Shown here piece after piece: positions 11,189 through 23,189 of a stretch of 64,000 nt of DNA. Source of the DNA: Megalobrama amblycephala (taxonomy: Eukaryota; Chordata; Actinopteri; Cypriniformes; Xenocyprididae). The notes below the pieces were generated by a model, which was not told the DNA's origin, did no database searches, and was given only the letters and a program-made list of their open reading frames with translations. Numbering within the stretch: position 1 is the stretch's first letter; each line of letters opens with the position of its first letter. The position numbers were made by a program, and so were the translations under genes. Location of the stretch: positions 1,988,501-2,052,500 of the forward strand of contig NC_063051.1 of the NCBI RefSeq assembly GCF_018812025.1, written 5' to 3'.

Positions 11189-11807
11189 CACTGTAACTTG
11201 GTTTGAGTTGGACAAACTTAAATTAAACAAATTAGTTCAGTTAAATTAACTATTATGAGTATTTACAATTTTCTTTTAAGTTCACAGAACTGACATATTT
11301 CAAGTAAACTAAACTGTTTTGAGGTGTATGAACTCATTTCTTTTAATTTAGACTAACTTTTCTGAATTAGTTTGTTAAAGCTAGCAAAATATTTACGTCG
11401 AGATAACCTGATAATTTTAAATTAAAATGCATAAATTAGTGTACTGAAATATTTCAAGTTAAGAACAATAAAAATGTATGAGTACAAAATAAAAAGTTTC
11501 TCATTCAACTTTTTTCAGTTCTGCCAACTTATTAGGGTTTACAGTGAAGTAAATAAATTTGATTTGCAAGAACTCAAAATAAAAAAAGTTAATTAACTTA
11601 AACTTTTATGTTAATTGCACTCAAAATGCATGAGTTAGCCAACTCAGTACTTCAAGATAGATGCAATTAACATGCATGTGTACTACAAACTTAAAAATTG
11701 ATAGTTCGGCTTACTTAAAATTAGGAACATCATAACTCAAAATAAATTGATGTGAAGTGATTCCCTCAAAATGTTTGAGTTAGCCAAACTTATTCGGGTT
11801 TACAGTG
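11189..11807. mobile_element. Non-autonomous DNA element with CACTGTAA ends
   Basis: The left end CACTGTAACTTGGTTTGAGT mirrors the right end ...CCAAACTTATTCGGGTTTACAGTG. The interior repeats 'AACTCA', 'GAGTTAGCCAA' and 'TTTCAAGTTAA' phrases in both orientations, and a near-terminal motif 'ATTAGGGTTTACAGTG' recurs internally at about 11531. Non-coding, about 620 bp, consistent with a MITE. Confidence 0.65.
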
Positions 11808-12871
11808 CACAGATGCACATAAATCTAACCTTGAAATCAGGATTAGGCATGAAATAATGAAAAGCAGCTGAGAATTGAACAGATAGTTGCTCAGAGGAAG
11901 AGAGGAATCATGTCTTTGATTGATTAAGGGACAATATAAGTTATTGAAAACAAAAAATGCTACAAAATCATATTTTGTGAGAAAGTATGATGTGCTAGAG
12001 CAAAACAGGCACTACTTTTGGAATCAGCACACCAAAATTAGTAGAAACAAGTATTCATCTTAAATACAAAAAAAGTATGATAAATCTCAAAGTCGCACAG
12101 TAATACCATCACTGATCAGGGTACTGCCAATCTCTTCTAGTTTGATGTCAAATCTTTCCTCACACTAATATATGACAATCAATTCCTCTCAGCCACTCTT
12201 CAAAACGCAAGCAAACCCACACGTGAAGTGATTGGGCTGAGCGCTGGATGATTCTGCATATCACTGTAAATCAGGAAGTGCCGTATGACTAACAATATGC
12301 TGTCAAGTAAATCCAAAGTGCTGTATTTAGTGCAGTGAGAATGTCCCTCATCAGATGTGGCAGCTCGGTCCGGCCGCGATGACTGCGCCACTAATCGCTC
12401 AGACAGATTGAAGGGATTGTGGGATGTTGTCATCTATGTTTCTTTCTTTCTCTCTGATTTGTATTTCTCTCTCATCATCGCTGCAGCTAAACTTAGACAC
12501 ACAACAGGGGTTTTCTGCACCTTGTGCCTTCCTGTTAACCGCCGCACGTGTCCGTAATCGATGTGCCCTTTACTGCAAACTTTACTGTAACCCGTGGGTG
12601 ACTTGAGGGGACATTTCTGAATGTCTTGAACCAGACAGCTACCAGAATGATTGTGGTTATAAATCACTTGTTTGACTGGAAGTTGAGTTTAAAATAAAAG
12701 GCTCACGGATTAGAATCAGTAGATGACATGCTGTTTTGTATTCCTGTTAGCTTGAGATGGATACTAATACATCACAAAACATTTGATATGAAACCCAAAA
12801 ATTTACTGAAGAAGCATGAAACGGCAACACATTTAACTCAATGTGTCTCAATGAATCGATCACAATAAGAC
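11808..12871. other. Unique intronic sequence
   Basis: 12200-12670 is GC-richer with a few meaningless overlapping open frames. No exon, RNA gene or repeat is recognised. Confidence 0.4.
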
Positions 12872-13609
12872 TGCTTTTGAAAGAAGTCTCTAATGCTCAC
12901 CAAGGCTGCATTTATTTGATCAAAAATACAGAAAAAAACGTAAAATTGTGAAATATTATTACAATTTAAAATAATGGTTTTCTATTTTAATATACTTTAA
13001 AATATAATTTATTTCCGTGATGCAAAGCTGAATTTTCAGGATCATTACGCCAGTCCTCAGTCACATGATCCTTCAGAAATCATTCTAATATGATGATCTG
13101 ATACTCAGTTATTATTCACTGTTGAATAAAAGGTTAAAAAGAAAAGGATTTATTCAAAATAGAAATATTTTCTAACAATATAAGTCTTTACTAGCACTTT
13201 TTAACACATCCTTGCTGAATAAAAGTATTAATTTCTTTCAAAAAAAGAAAAGAAAAAATTACTGACCCTAAACTTTTGAATGAATATTGTTACAAAAGAT
13301 TACTATTTTTTAATAAATTCTGTTATTTTTTAACTTTTTATTCATCAAGGAGTAGCATATTGGAATGATTTCTGAAGGAAGACTGGCGTAATGATGCTGA
13401 AAAATCAGCACTGCATCACAAAAATAAATTATTTTTTAAAAATATATCAAAACAGAAACCCATTATTTTAAATTGTAATAATATTTCACAATATTACTGA
13501 TTTTTTTGTATTTTTAATCAAATAAATGCAGGCTTGATGACCATAAGAGTCTTCTATTAAAAACATTAAAAATAGTGTCCAATGTGTCCAAACTTTTGAC
13601 GGGTACTGC
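12872..13609. mobile_element. Second, degraded copy of the 914-bp palindromic element
   Basis: Shares GCTCACCAAGGCTGCATTTA, AAATATTATTACAATTTAAA and ACATGATCCTTCAGAAATCA with 2797-3710, followed by the same blocks inverted. The left terminal 50 bp are missing, and point changes and indels are frequent, so this copy is older or truncated. Confidence 0.8.
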
Positions 13610-15839
13610 AAGTAGTGAAGGCCTTGAATAAACCAGCAGAGGACGTTTAAAAACAAACAAACAGGACAAAATATGCATCAAAAAGAAACTCAAAGCACCA
13701 GCTGCTACATGCAAATGTTCCCTAAACCACAAGACCATTACTGCAGTTTGAATATTGGATATTATTACAATGCAAATTGCATAGGGCCAGAGATTAAGTT
13801 GCAATTATGGCCTGAAAAGCATCTAGACCGGTGGAATGAATCTATTTCAGGACTGTCAACTGTAAGGATGTACTTAGTAATATTAAATATAGTATAAAAT
13901 ACTAGGTGGTGTGGCTGCGTACTAAGTGTGTGTGTTTAAGTGATCGTGCCAAACATTTAACTCTTGCTCGGTAAGAGTGCGATAAATTAACTCGACCAGC
14001 AGGAGTATAAATGTCGACCTGCGGTGAAACTCAATACTTAAAGGAACTGTTCAGCCAAACATGAAGATCCTCAGTGTTATTTTTGCCGTGAAGCTTCCGA
14101 GGAACGTTCATGGTGCTTTTCCAGTTCATAGTGATCACGTCTGTCAGTTCAAAAAAGGCTGGAAACAATATTTTTAGTCTCTGTATGTTTCAGTGTATGG
14201 AAAAGATCAGTAAATGATGAGTAAATGATGGTTTGTGGGTGAACTAGTCATTGTCCAGTAACAGACGTGTTTTTCTGTCTGTGAGTCATAAAACATAATC
14301 AAAACAAACTAATATAAAAGAGGGCGACCGTTTATAAACAAGACAAAACGGATCCGACTCTGGCTGTCTTTCTCTTTGGAGTGATCGTTAGATTTCTCGT
14401 TAGTCGCTCACAGATTCTGTCTCATTATGCAAATAGGGGGAATTGTTTTTCGGGTTGTGTGTGTGTGTGTGTTTAATTAGGATAACAGAAAAATGGATGG
14501 GGTGCCGCTGAAGAGAACATACACACACAAACACACACACACACTCAGGTCATTAACAGGATCTACCAAATTTCTTCACATTTTCTGTGCTTATTTTGTG
14601 GGAAAATCTGCATAATTCTACAGAGTGAATTCAAACATGGTCAAATAATAGAGTTGAGTATGTATTGCACTCTTATACATAATCAAAACATAATAATAAT
14701 ACTTCATAAACCTTTACTTGATCAGTCAACACTTACTAATCTAATTCTGAATCACAGATAAACCGCTTAAATCAACAGATTAAACTATTCCACACGAACC
14801 CAAACCCTAAAAGTTGCATTTTTAGAGCTGCATTAAAAATGCAAGAATTTCAATAACATTCTTGGATGAACTGAACTGCGGTTTTGTCGTTTCTACAGCT
14901 GAATAAAGCCCTACACACAGACTGCATTATTTCTGTAGGACGGCGATGCTTATCTGTGACATTTAGCTACTTAAAACTAATCTAAAGTGAACGAGTGATC
15001 CGACCGATGGCTTTTATTTCTTTCTGACGTTGCATCACAGCTCAAATCTCTAAAGCACACAATGTTCCCACAAGCCTTTACATCAAAAATAACTTGCTGG
15101 AAGCTGTCCAGTTAATAACTGTGTTTGTACAATCAACATATTGTTTTGGCCATGTGAAGATGAATGACCTGTTTAAACGAGAGAGACAGAGTGTTGTTGA
15201 TCGGATGAGTAGAAATGGAAATAAGCTGCTGTGAATATTTACAGATGTTATAATATAAATATTCTAGCAGATTTTTACATTTGCTGGAGAAAATATGAGT
15301 GCTGTTTAACCATGCAAGGGTTTTGTGATTGGCCAGGGCGTTGCTATGCAGTTGCTAAGGCGTTCACATTGGTTTTTACAGCATTCCTATGCATTTTCTG
15401 GCTGATTCCGGGTGTTACTATACGGTTTCTGTGGAGAGCAATAATGATGACTGACAAACACCACTGAAAAAAGCAATAAAAGGCATGATTTAAGTATGCA
15501 GTGAATCGCACGTGCATATTATCATGCCTGGTTCAGCGTTTCTTTCTGTGGCTGTCAAACTCACAGTCAGAGTGAAAACAACAGAGGCCAATCACGTTAC
15601 TTTCATTTCAAATGCATTACTATACAACACTCAGAACAGCCAATCAGAGGCGGGTTTCTCTTCTCACCCGCCAGTGCAGCTGTAAAGGTGATGCTGACTG
15701 GATCATATGATTCAAACTGAAAACACATACTGACTGTCAATCATTCTTTTGCCTTTACATAATCACAGGGATGCTAACAAAAATTCTTATGAGTAAAAAC
15801 GTGCACAGAATTTAAATGCAGTGATGCCTACATGAAAGA
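13610..15839. other. Mostly unique intronic sequence with short repeat fragments
   Basis: A weak fragment of the 'ATGATGACAGAATTTTCATT' repeat may lie at 14040-14250. A GT/CA pair lies near 14456-14472 and 14520-14545. At 15335-15420 GGCGTTGCTATGCAGTTGCT matches, in reverse, the minisatellite at 20.1-21.4 kb. No exon is recognised. Confidence 0.45.
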
Positions 15840-15925
15840 AGAATCACAAACGAGATCTCTTTAACATCTCAGTTGTTTCTCACAGACAGTAAAGAGATAA
15901 AATGAGGACTTTTTCTGATGCCCCC
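15840..15925. repeat. Fragment of the 'TTTCTC' dispersed family
   Basis: Contains TTAACATCTCAGTTGTTTCTC followed by an AGTAAAGAGATAAAATGAG phrase, like 4840-4900. Confidence 0.5.
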
Positions 15926-15999
15926 TATTTCTCAGATTGTTTGGTATGGTAGTGGATATGACAATGTTGATATGTTCGGTCTTGGCAGAATAGATCTGC

Positions 16000-18830
16000 T
16001 ACGCAGCTGCTGCTGCTATTGTGGCTGCTGTTGTTTTTCTGCTGCTGCTGTTACTGCTGATGCTGCTGCTGTTGTTATTGCTGCTGCTGCAAAGCAAGTA
16101 CGAGACTTGCTACTACCAATACATACACAACACTCTGCTGTGAGCAAGTAAGACTTTTGTCATTTCTGCTGCTGCTGTTATTGCTGCTGCTTCTGTTGGT
16201 TATAGCTGCTGTTATTTCTGTTGCTGCTGCTGTTATTGTTATTGCTGTTGCTGCTTTATTGTTGCTGCTGCTGCTGTTGTTTTTTCTGCTGCTGTTGGTT
16301 ATTGCTGCTGCTGCTGTTATTGTTGCTGCTTTTGTTATTGCTGTTGCTGCTGTTATTTCTGCTGCTGCTGGTTATTGTTTCTGCTGCTATTGCTGCAATT
16401 TCTGCTGCTGCTGCTGTTATTGTTATTGGTGTTGCTGCTTTATTGTTGCTGCTTTTGTTATTGTTGTTGCTGCTGTTATTTCTGCTGCTGCTGTTATTGT
16501 TATTGCTGTTGCTGCTATATTGTTGCTGCTGTTGTTATTTCTGCTGCTGTTGGTTATTGCTGCTGCTGCTGTTATTGTTGCTGCTTTTGTTATTGTTGTT
16601 GCTGCTGTTATTTCTGTTGCTGCTGCTGTTATTGTTATTGCTGTTGCTGCTTTATTGTTGCTGCTGCTGCTGTTGTTGGTTATTGCTGCTGCTGCTGCTG
16701 CTGTTATTGTTGCTGCTTTTGTTATTGTTGTTGCTGTTGTTATTTCTGCTGCTGTTGGTTATTGCTGCTGCTGCTGTTATTGTTGCTGCTTTTGTTATTG
16801 TTGTTGCTGCTGTTATTTCTGTTGCTGTTGGTTATTGCTGCTGCTGTTATTGTTGCTGCTTTTGTTATTGTTGTTGCTGTTGTTATTTCTGCTGCTGCTG
16901 TTATTGTTGCTGCTTTTGTTATTGTTGTTGCTGCTGTTATTTCTGTTGCTGTTGGTTATTGCTGCTGCTGCTGCTGTTATTGTTGCTGCTTTTGTTATTG
17001 TTGTTGCTGTTGTTATTTCTGCTGCTGCTGCTGTTATTGTTGCTGCTTTTGTTATTGTTGTTGCTGCTGTTATTTCTGTTGCTGTTGGTTATTGCTGCTG
17101 CTGCTGCTGTTATTGTTGCTGCTTTTGTTATTGTTGTTGCTGTTGTTATTTCTGCTGCTGCTGTTATTGTTGCTGCTTTTATTATTGTTGTTGCTGCTGT
17201 TATTTCTGTTGCTGCTGCTGTTATTGTTATTGCTGCTTTATTGTTGCTGCTGCTGCTGTTGTTTTTTCTGCTGCTGTTGGTTATTGCTGCTGCTGCTGCT
17301 GTTATTGTTGCTGCTTTTGTTATTGTTGTTGCTGCTGTTATTTCTGTTGCTGCTGCTGTTATTGTTATTGCTGTTGCTGCTTTATTGTTGCTGCTGCTGC
17401 TGTTGTTTTTTCTGCTGCTGTTGGTTATTGCTGCTGCTGATGCTGTTATTGTTGCTGCTTTTGTTATTGCTGTTGCTGCTGTTATTTCTGCTGCTGTTGG
17501 TTATTGTTTCTGCTGCTATTGCTGCAATTTCTGCTGCTGCTGTTATTGCTGCTTTATTGTTGCTGCTTTTGTTATTGTTGTTGCTGCTGTTATTGTTGCT
17601 GCTGCTGTTATTGTTATTGCTGTTGCTGCTTTATTGTTGCTGCTGCTGCTGTTGTTTTTTCTGCTGCTGTTGGTTATTGCTTCTGTTGCCGTTATTGTTG
17701 CTGTTATTGTTATTGCTGTTGCTGCTTTATTGTTGCTGCTGCTGCTGCTGCTGTTGTTTTTTCTGCTGCTGTTGGTTATTGCTGCTGCTGCTATTTTTCT
17801 GCTGCTGTTGGTTATTGCTTCTGTTGCTGTTATTGTTGCTGTTTTTGTTATTGCTGTTGCTGCTGTTATTTCTGCTGCTGCTGCCGCTGCTGTTATAGTT
17901 ATTGCTGCTATATTGTTGCTGCTGTTGTTATTTCTGCTGCTGTTGGTTATTGCTGCTGCTGCTGTTATTGTTGCTGCTTTTGTTATTGTTGTTGCTGCTG
18001 TTATTTCTGCTGCTGTTGGTTATTGTTTCTGCTGCTATTGTTGCTATTTCTGCTGCTATTGCTGTTGTTGCTTTATTGTTGCTGCTGCTGTTATTTCTGC
18101 TGCTGCTTCTGTTATTGCTGCTGCTGCTTCTGTTATTGCTGCTGCTGCTACTATTTTTCTGCTGCTGTTGGTTATTGCTGCAGTTGCTGTTATTGTTGCT
18201 GCTTTTGTTATTGTTGTTGCTGCTGTTTTTTCTGCTGCTGTTGGTTATTGTTTCTGCTGCTATTGCTGCAATTTATGCTGCTGCTGCTGTTATTGTTATT
18301 TCTGTTGCTGCTTTATTGTTGTTGCTGCTGTTATTTCTGCTGCTGTTGGTTATTGTTTCTGCTGCTATAGCTGCTATTTCTGCTACTGCTGCTGTTATTG
18401 TTATTGCTGTTGCTGCTTTATTGTTTTTGCTGCTGTTATTTCTGCTGCTGCTTCTGTTGCTGCTGCTGCTATTTTTCTGCTGCTGTTGGTTATTGCTGCT
18501 GTTGCTGTTATTGTTGCTGCTTTTGTTATTGTTGTTGCTGCTGTTATTTCTGTTGCTGTTGGTTATTGCTGCTGCTGCTGCTGTTATTGTTGCTGCTTTT
18601 GTTATTGTTGTTGCTGTTGGTTATTGTTTCTGCTGCTACAGCGGCTATTTCTGCTGCTGCTGCTGCTGTTATTGTTATTGCTGTTGCTGCTTTATTGTTG
18701 CTGCTGCTGTTATTTCTGCTGCTGTTGGTTAATGCTGCTGCTGCTGTTGTTAATGCTGCTGCTGTTATTTCTGCTGCTGTTGGTTAATGCTGCTGCTGCT
18801 GTTGTTAATGCTGCTGCTGCAGAGCAAGTA
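16000..18830. repeat. 2.8-kb compound CTG/TTG/TTA/TTT trinucleotide array with higher-order units
   Basis: Nearly every triplet is CTG, TTG, TTA, TTT or CTT in one register. Longer phrases such as GTTGCTGCTTTTGTTATTG, TGCTGTTATTTCTGCTGCTG and CTGCTGTTGGTTATTG recur dozens of times at variable 70-190-bp spacing. All three forward frames stay open for long stretches (an 886-codon frame at 16221-18881) because these triplets contain no stop codons. The resulting poly-Leu/Cys/Ala/Val peptides are low-complexity artefacts. On the gene strand the array reads as CAG/CAA/TAA/AAC triplets. Confidence 0.95.
16081..16156 (+). repeat. 76-bp direct repeat, left bracket of the CTG array
   Basis: Contains AGCAAGTACGAGACTTGCTA and CCAATACATACACAACAC. 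It matches 18811-18886 at 72 of 76 positions by eye. Confidence 0.9.
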
Positions 18831-18886
18831 CGAGACTTGCTACTGCCAATACATACACAACACACTGCTGTGAACAAGTAAGACTT
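18811..18886 (+). repeat. 76-bp direct repeat, right bracket of the CTG array
   Basis: Second copy of 16081-16156, 2,730 bp downstream. AGCAAGT-ACGAG-ACTTGCT inside it is a small perfect hairpin. Confidence 0.9.
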
Positions 18887-19070
18887 GCTGTTGTACAATA
18901 TAGCATACATGAATTACCTGTAGCAGATGTATAAAGGTGGAGCTGAGGAAAATGGAGGGTTTCTGAAAGCGTGCTGCAACTGCAAAGCAAATGCTAACCA
19001 GTATTAGAAGGTTGAGCAGTGAGCTTATTGGCTACTAAAACAGCAGGAACCAATCAGTTGTGCCCTATCG

Positions 19071-19440
19071 AAAATGATGTGATTGCAAGCAGATTGAGTT
19101 AAGGACCTATCAACCTGCGCCATCTAGAGTTTCATGACAGAACTTTGTATTAAACTCAAATGTGTCTCCTCTAGAGTTCATCTCAGAAATGTTTCAAACT
19201 GTGCTCAAATATGCCAAGATATAGAAGTCTGCAAGATCTCAATATGAATTCAAACATTTCTCATCAAATTATCCAAACTGCTCTCCACATTCATTTTAAA
19301 GAATTATTTGTCTCTCATTAGGAAATCTTAGGATAATCATTTGAGATAAAGTTGATATTTCAATGAAACATAATAACTAAGATGTCCTGAACTCTGAAGG
19401 AGCAACATCTGAGCTATAAAATATTCTGTTAATAATTGGA
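19071..19440. repeat. Copy of the 'TTTCTCATCAAAT' dispersed family
   Basis: ATCTCAATATGAATTCAAAC, ATTTCTCATCAAATTATC and a GAGATAAAGTTGATAT phrase at 19225-19360 parallel 4600-4810 and 5060-5210. Confidence 0.6.
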
Positions 19441-19954
19441 CTGTAAGCTTGGCAACAGGTTTCTGTCGCTGAACCAATGGCAACGGAGCACCGTCAGGCT
19501 TCTCCGTTCCTCATCCTCTTTCTTTCCCGAGTATTTGGTGTTATGTCATCGCTCCATACACAGTAATGACAAAAAAGAGGCCGCATTAAAATAATCTTCC
19601 GTTTGCAGGCCAGACAAAAGAAGGAAAGTGATTTCTTAACATGAAAGCAATCTACTTACAACCATCTGCTCGTCGTCTAAATCAAAAGTGCTGTTTCCAG
19701 AGAAAAGCCTTCCAAATACTCGCTGCCAAACACACATTTGAGACGTGATGTAGTTTGAAGAAGCCAAGTTGCAAAAACATTGTTCTCGCAAGTTAAGACA
19801 AACTCATTTGGATACTAACAGACAGACAACAGACCAGTGAAACTTATTATACTGAATTCAGTCCAAATCAGCACACGCTGTAAAAAATAATCATTTCAAT
19901 TAGAAGCGAAAAGTGTTTTACAGTCTGTTGCCATACAAGAAGTATTAAACTTCA

Positions 19955-19997
<43 letters not shown>

Positions 19998-20100
19998 CTA
20001 GACAAGAGTGTGCTGCTACTTTACTAAGTACAGATGCAGGATTTTCACCTGCTGAACGATAAAACAGCTGGAAAAATCCCAGATCGCAGAAACACTTAGG
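19441..20100. other. Unique sequence with (GT)n
   Basis: A (GT)19 run at about 19958-19995. No exon or other repeat is recognised. Confidence 0.5.
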
Positions 20101-21390
20101 CCTATAATTAAACATAGCAACCACATTCCATCATACTAAAATCACTCCTCCTTAGCAACCACATAGCAATGCCCTAGCAACCACCAAGAACAGCAGAGCA
20201 ATGCCCTACCAACCACCAAAACACTTTAGCAACCACAAAGCACCACACTAAAAATCACTAAGATTTCCTCAGCAACCATATAGCAATACCCTGGCAACCA
20301 CCCAGAAAAGTCTAGCAACTGCAAAGCAATGCCCTAGCAACCATCAAAACACTTTAGCAACCACATAGCAACACACACAAAAAAATCACTCAGATCTCCT
20401 TAGCAACCACATAGCAATGCCCTGGTAACCACCCAAAACACTTTACCTACCACATAGCAACACACTAAAAATCACTCAGATCTCCCTAGTAACCCCATAG
20501 CAATGCCGTGAAAACCACCCAGAACAGTCTTGCAATTGCAAAGCATACATAGCAGAACACCAAAAAACACTCAGACCTCCTTAGCAACGCCCTAGCAACC
20601 ACACAGAACAGCCTAACAACTGCAAATACCCTAGTAATCACCAAAACACTTCAGCAATCACATAGTCAAACATGAAAAATCACTCAGTCATCCTTAGCAA
20701 TGCCCTGGCAACCACACAGAACAGCCTAACAACCACAAATACCCTAGTAATCACCCAAACACTTTAGAAACCACATAGCAGAACACCAAAAATCACTCTT
20801 ACCTCCTTAGCAACACCCTGGCAACCACACAGAACAGCCTAACAACTGCAAATGCCCTAGCAACCATATAGCAGAACACCAAAAATCACTCACACCTCCT
20901 TAGCAACGCTCTGGCAACCACACAGAACTGCCTAGCAACTGTGAATGCCCTATCAACTAACAAATCACTTTAGCAAACACATAGCAGAACACCAAAAATC
21001 ACTCACACCTGCTTAGCAACGCCCTGGCAACCACACAGAACAGCCAAATACCCTAGTAATCACCAAAACACTTTAGAAACCATATAGCTTAACACCAAAA
21101 ATCACTCAGCCCTCCTTAGCAATGCCCTGGCAACCACACAGAACAGCCTAGCAACTGCGAATGCCCTAGCAACCACCAAAACCCTTTAGCAACCACATAG
21201 CAAAACACCAAAAATCACTCAGACCTCCTTAGAAACACCCTGGCAACCACACAGAACAGCCTACCAGCAACTGCGAATACCTTAGCAACCAACAAAACAC
21301 TTTAGCAACCACATAGCAGAACATCAAAAATCACTCAGCAACTACATAGCAACGCCCTTGCAACCACACAGAACAGACAAGCAGTAAGTT
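20101..21390. repeat. 113-bp minisatellite rich in 'AGCAACCACATAGCAA'
   Basis: About eleven imperfect copies of a unit containing CCTTAGCAACGCCCTGGCAA, CCACACAGAACAGCCTAGCA, CACTTTAGCAACCACATAGC and ACCAAAAATCACTCAGACCT. Spacings measured between equivalent points are 113, 103 and 113 bp. On the gene strand it reads as GTTGC(C/T)A half-sites every 15-25 bases. Non-coding. Confidence 0.9.
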
Positions 21391-22780
21391 TTACACTTTA
21401 AAACTCTAGTTTGAGTTCAAACGCAAGAAAGACAACTTTGCATTTGACAACTTCGGACTTTTAATTTGTCCTACAGCAGAAGAGATTATATTGAAAGCCT
21501 GTAAAGCAAAAATAGGTGAAATATATTTCCGTGCATGAACGTCTAATACCTTTCTAACATGTCAGACATTTATTGGTGTATCCAGGGCATTAGGTTGGCG
21601 ACAGAGCTAGCGACAGTTTTAGCCGTGAGTACAAGACCTTCTGATCCTGCCATGTGTGTGTGTGTGAGTGTGTGTGTAATGATCTCATGGGGTTTATTTT
21701 CCACAGCAGATGTCTCGTGTTGAACAACACAGTAAATTGGCGTCCATGCTGACAGACAGATCAACATGTACTGAAAATATGAGAGACATGTAAACACACA
21801 CTCAAACACACAAATACAAACATTATGATTTAATCTCAGGCAATTAAATAAGATTAAAACATAGGTTCAGATCGGGGTGAGTGTGCATACGCAGGTGTCA
21901 TCCAATTAAATCTCATTTTAGCTCCTCGTATTCCATAAAGTTAATGTCAAACCAACACTGGAAAGAAAAATCCAAACCGAGATCTCAGTTCTCTCCCAGA
22001 CTAAACTGCATCTGAGACAAAATATATGAAACATGAGCTCTCAGTGGTTGCCAAAGTAAGATTACGGTCATAAAAAGCTAAAATGTTTCATAAAAATGTC
22101 TTTTACCACCATATTCATAATAAGAGTTTACAATAAACTAAAACGCAACAGGTTTGGGTTTAGCAGCCAAATAATGTTCGATATGTGTCCGAGTGTGTGG
22201 CGCCTGAGAATTAATTCTCTAAAAATAAACCTTAACAGTTTCATCAGGAATAATGTCGAATCTGGCAGGCGTGTGTTTACTTTATGAGTAATGCAATTAC
22301 ATAAACTAATACCAGCACATTTCACAGTGTCTTTCCACAGAGCGCTGATCTGAGGTCAGTTTCTACTCCAAGACTGAAGATGCAGCTGCGACCGTATAGA
22401 AAAACACTGTGACTGACTGCAAATAAGTGACTTTTTAAATCTGCAATGTCTTCTTATATGTTCGGCGGTGTGGGAGATCGTGTCTTCTGTATCTGCTGAA
22501 AAACATGATTCATGTTTTCTGCCCTGGAGTCTTTTGCACCACAGCAAACTGTTTGTGTGATACTGAAAGTGCATGCTAAGATATTGTGGTCGGCACAAAA
22601 TAGTCGTTCTAACGGCATGAATTCAGGTCTGTTGGAGATGTGCAATAGATTATATTACAATAGCACTCAAGAGCTCTGTTAGAAAACTAGTGAGCTGCAT
22701 TGCTGCCCGCGGCCTACAGAGACAGCTGCCTACTAAGGCTGCATCATAACTGAAATGCAACCTCATAGTATATATTATAT
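21391..22780. other. Unique intronic sequence
   Basis: A short GT tract near 21655-21676. Several short open frames on both strands near 22100-22650 show no domain. Nothing is recognised. Confidence 0.4.
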
Positions 22781-22814
22781 ATGCAACCCCATATATATAT
22801 ATATATATATTTAA

Positions 22815-23030
22815 TATTCCAGGATGACAATGTCAAGATTCACCAGGCTCAAATTGTGAATGAATGGTTGGGAGGGAGCAAAAACAATCACTTTCACACA
22901 TTAATTGGCACCTTAAATTCATTGAAAGTCTTTGGGATGTGCTGGAGGAGACTTTACAGAGTGCTCACCTCTTGCATTGTCAATGCAAGATCTTGACCAA
23001 AAATTGATGCACCTCTTGATGGAAATAAAT
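22815..23030 (+). pseudogene. Broken Tc1-like transposase, C-terminal fragment in three frames
   Basis: Tc1/mariner transposases cut and paste DNA with a DDE/DDD catalytic core. Frame 1 (from about 22817) reads FQDDNVKIHQAQIVNEWL, matching the segment around the second catalytic aspartate (D residues at 22823-22828). Frame 3 (from 22921) reads IESLWDVLEETLQS, matching the conserved stretch with the third catalytic acidic residue. Frame 2 (from about 22985) reads MQDLDQKLM then MEINVV, matching the C-terminal tail. At least two frameshifts and a deletion between the first two blocks make it non-functional. The N-terminal DNA-binding half is absent. Confidence 0.8.
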
Positions 23031-23098
23031 GTTGTTATTGTTCTTTCCATCAAAATTCCATCAATTTTTGTTCAAGATCTTATATTGACAATGCAAGA
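22970..23098. repeat. Imperfect hairpin at the end of the Tc1-like remnant
   Basis: The left arm (22970-23026) and right arm (23044-23098) are inverted copies (TCTTGCATTGTCAAT...ATTGACAATGCAAGA) with a few mismatches and a 17-base loop. The right arm is an inverted copy of transposase coding sequence. Confidence 0.85.
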
Positions 23099-23189
23099 CT
23101 CAAAAAGAGTGTAGAAAGCTATACAATCCATCAATTAAGGTTAGAAGGACTGTTGCCAAACATATAACGTTTTGAATTCTAAGGCAACA

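Larger units (their letters stand above)
15940..19070. repeat. Dispersed repeat with a giant internal trinucleotide expansion
   Basis: Non-repetitive ends (TTGGCAGAATAGATCTGCTA at about 15984 and AGCAGATGTATAAAGGTGGA at about 18921) enclose the CTG-type array. The arrangement suggests one interspersed element whose central CTG run expanded. The element family is not recognised. Confidence 0.6.

Noticed and set aside
16221..18881. 886-codon open frame and overlapping frames of 427, 507, 288 and 276 codons
   Set aside because: Composed almost only of Leu, Cys, Ala, Val, Ile and Tyr from CTG/TTG/TTA triplets in three registers. There is no domain, and the frames stay open because the triplets contain no stop codons.
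20101..21390. CRISPR-like array
   Set aside because: Units are long and degenerate without unique spacers, and the context is vertebrate intronic DNA.
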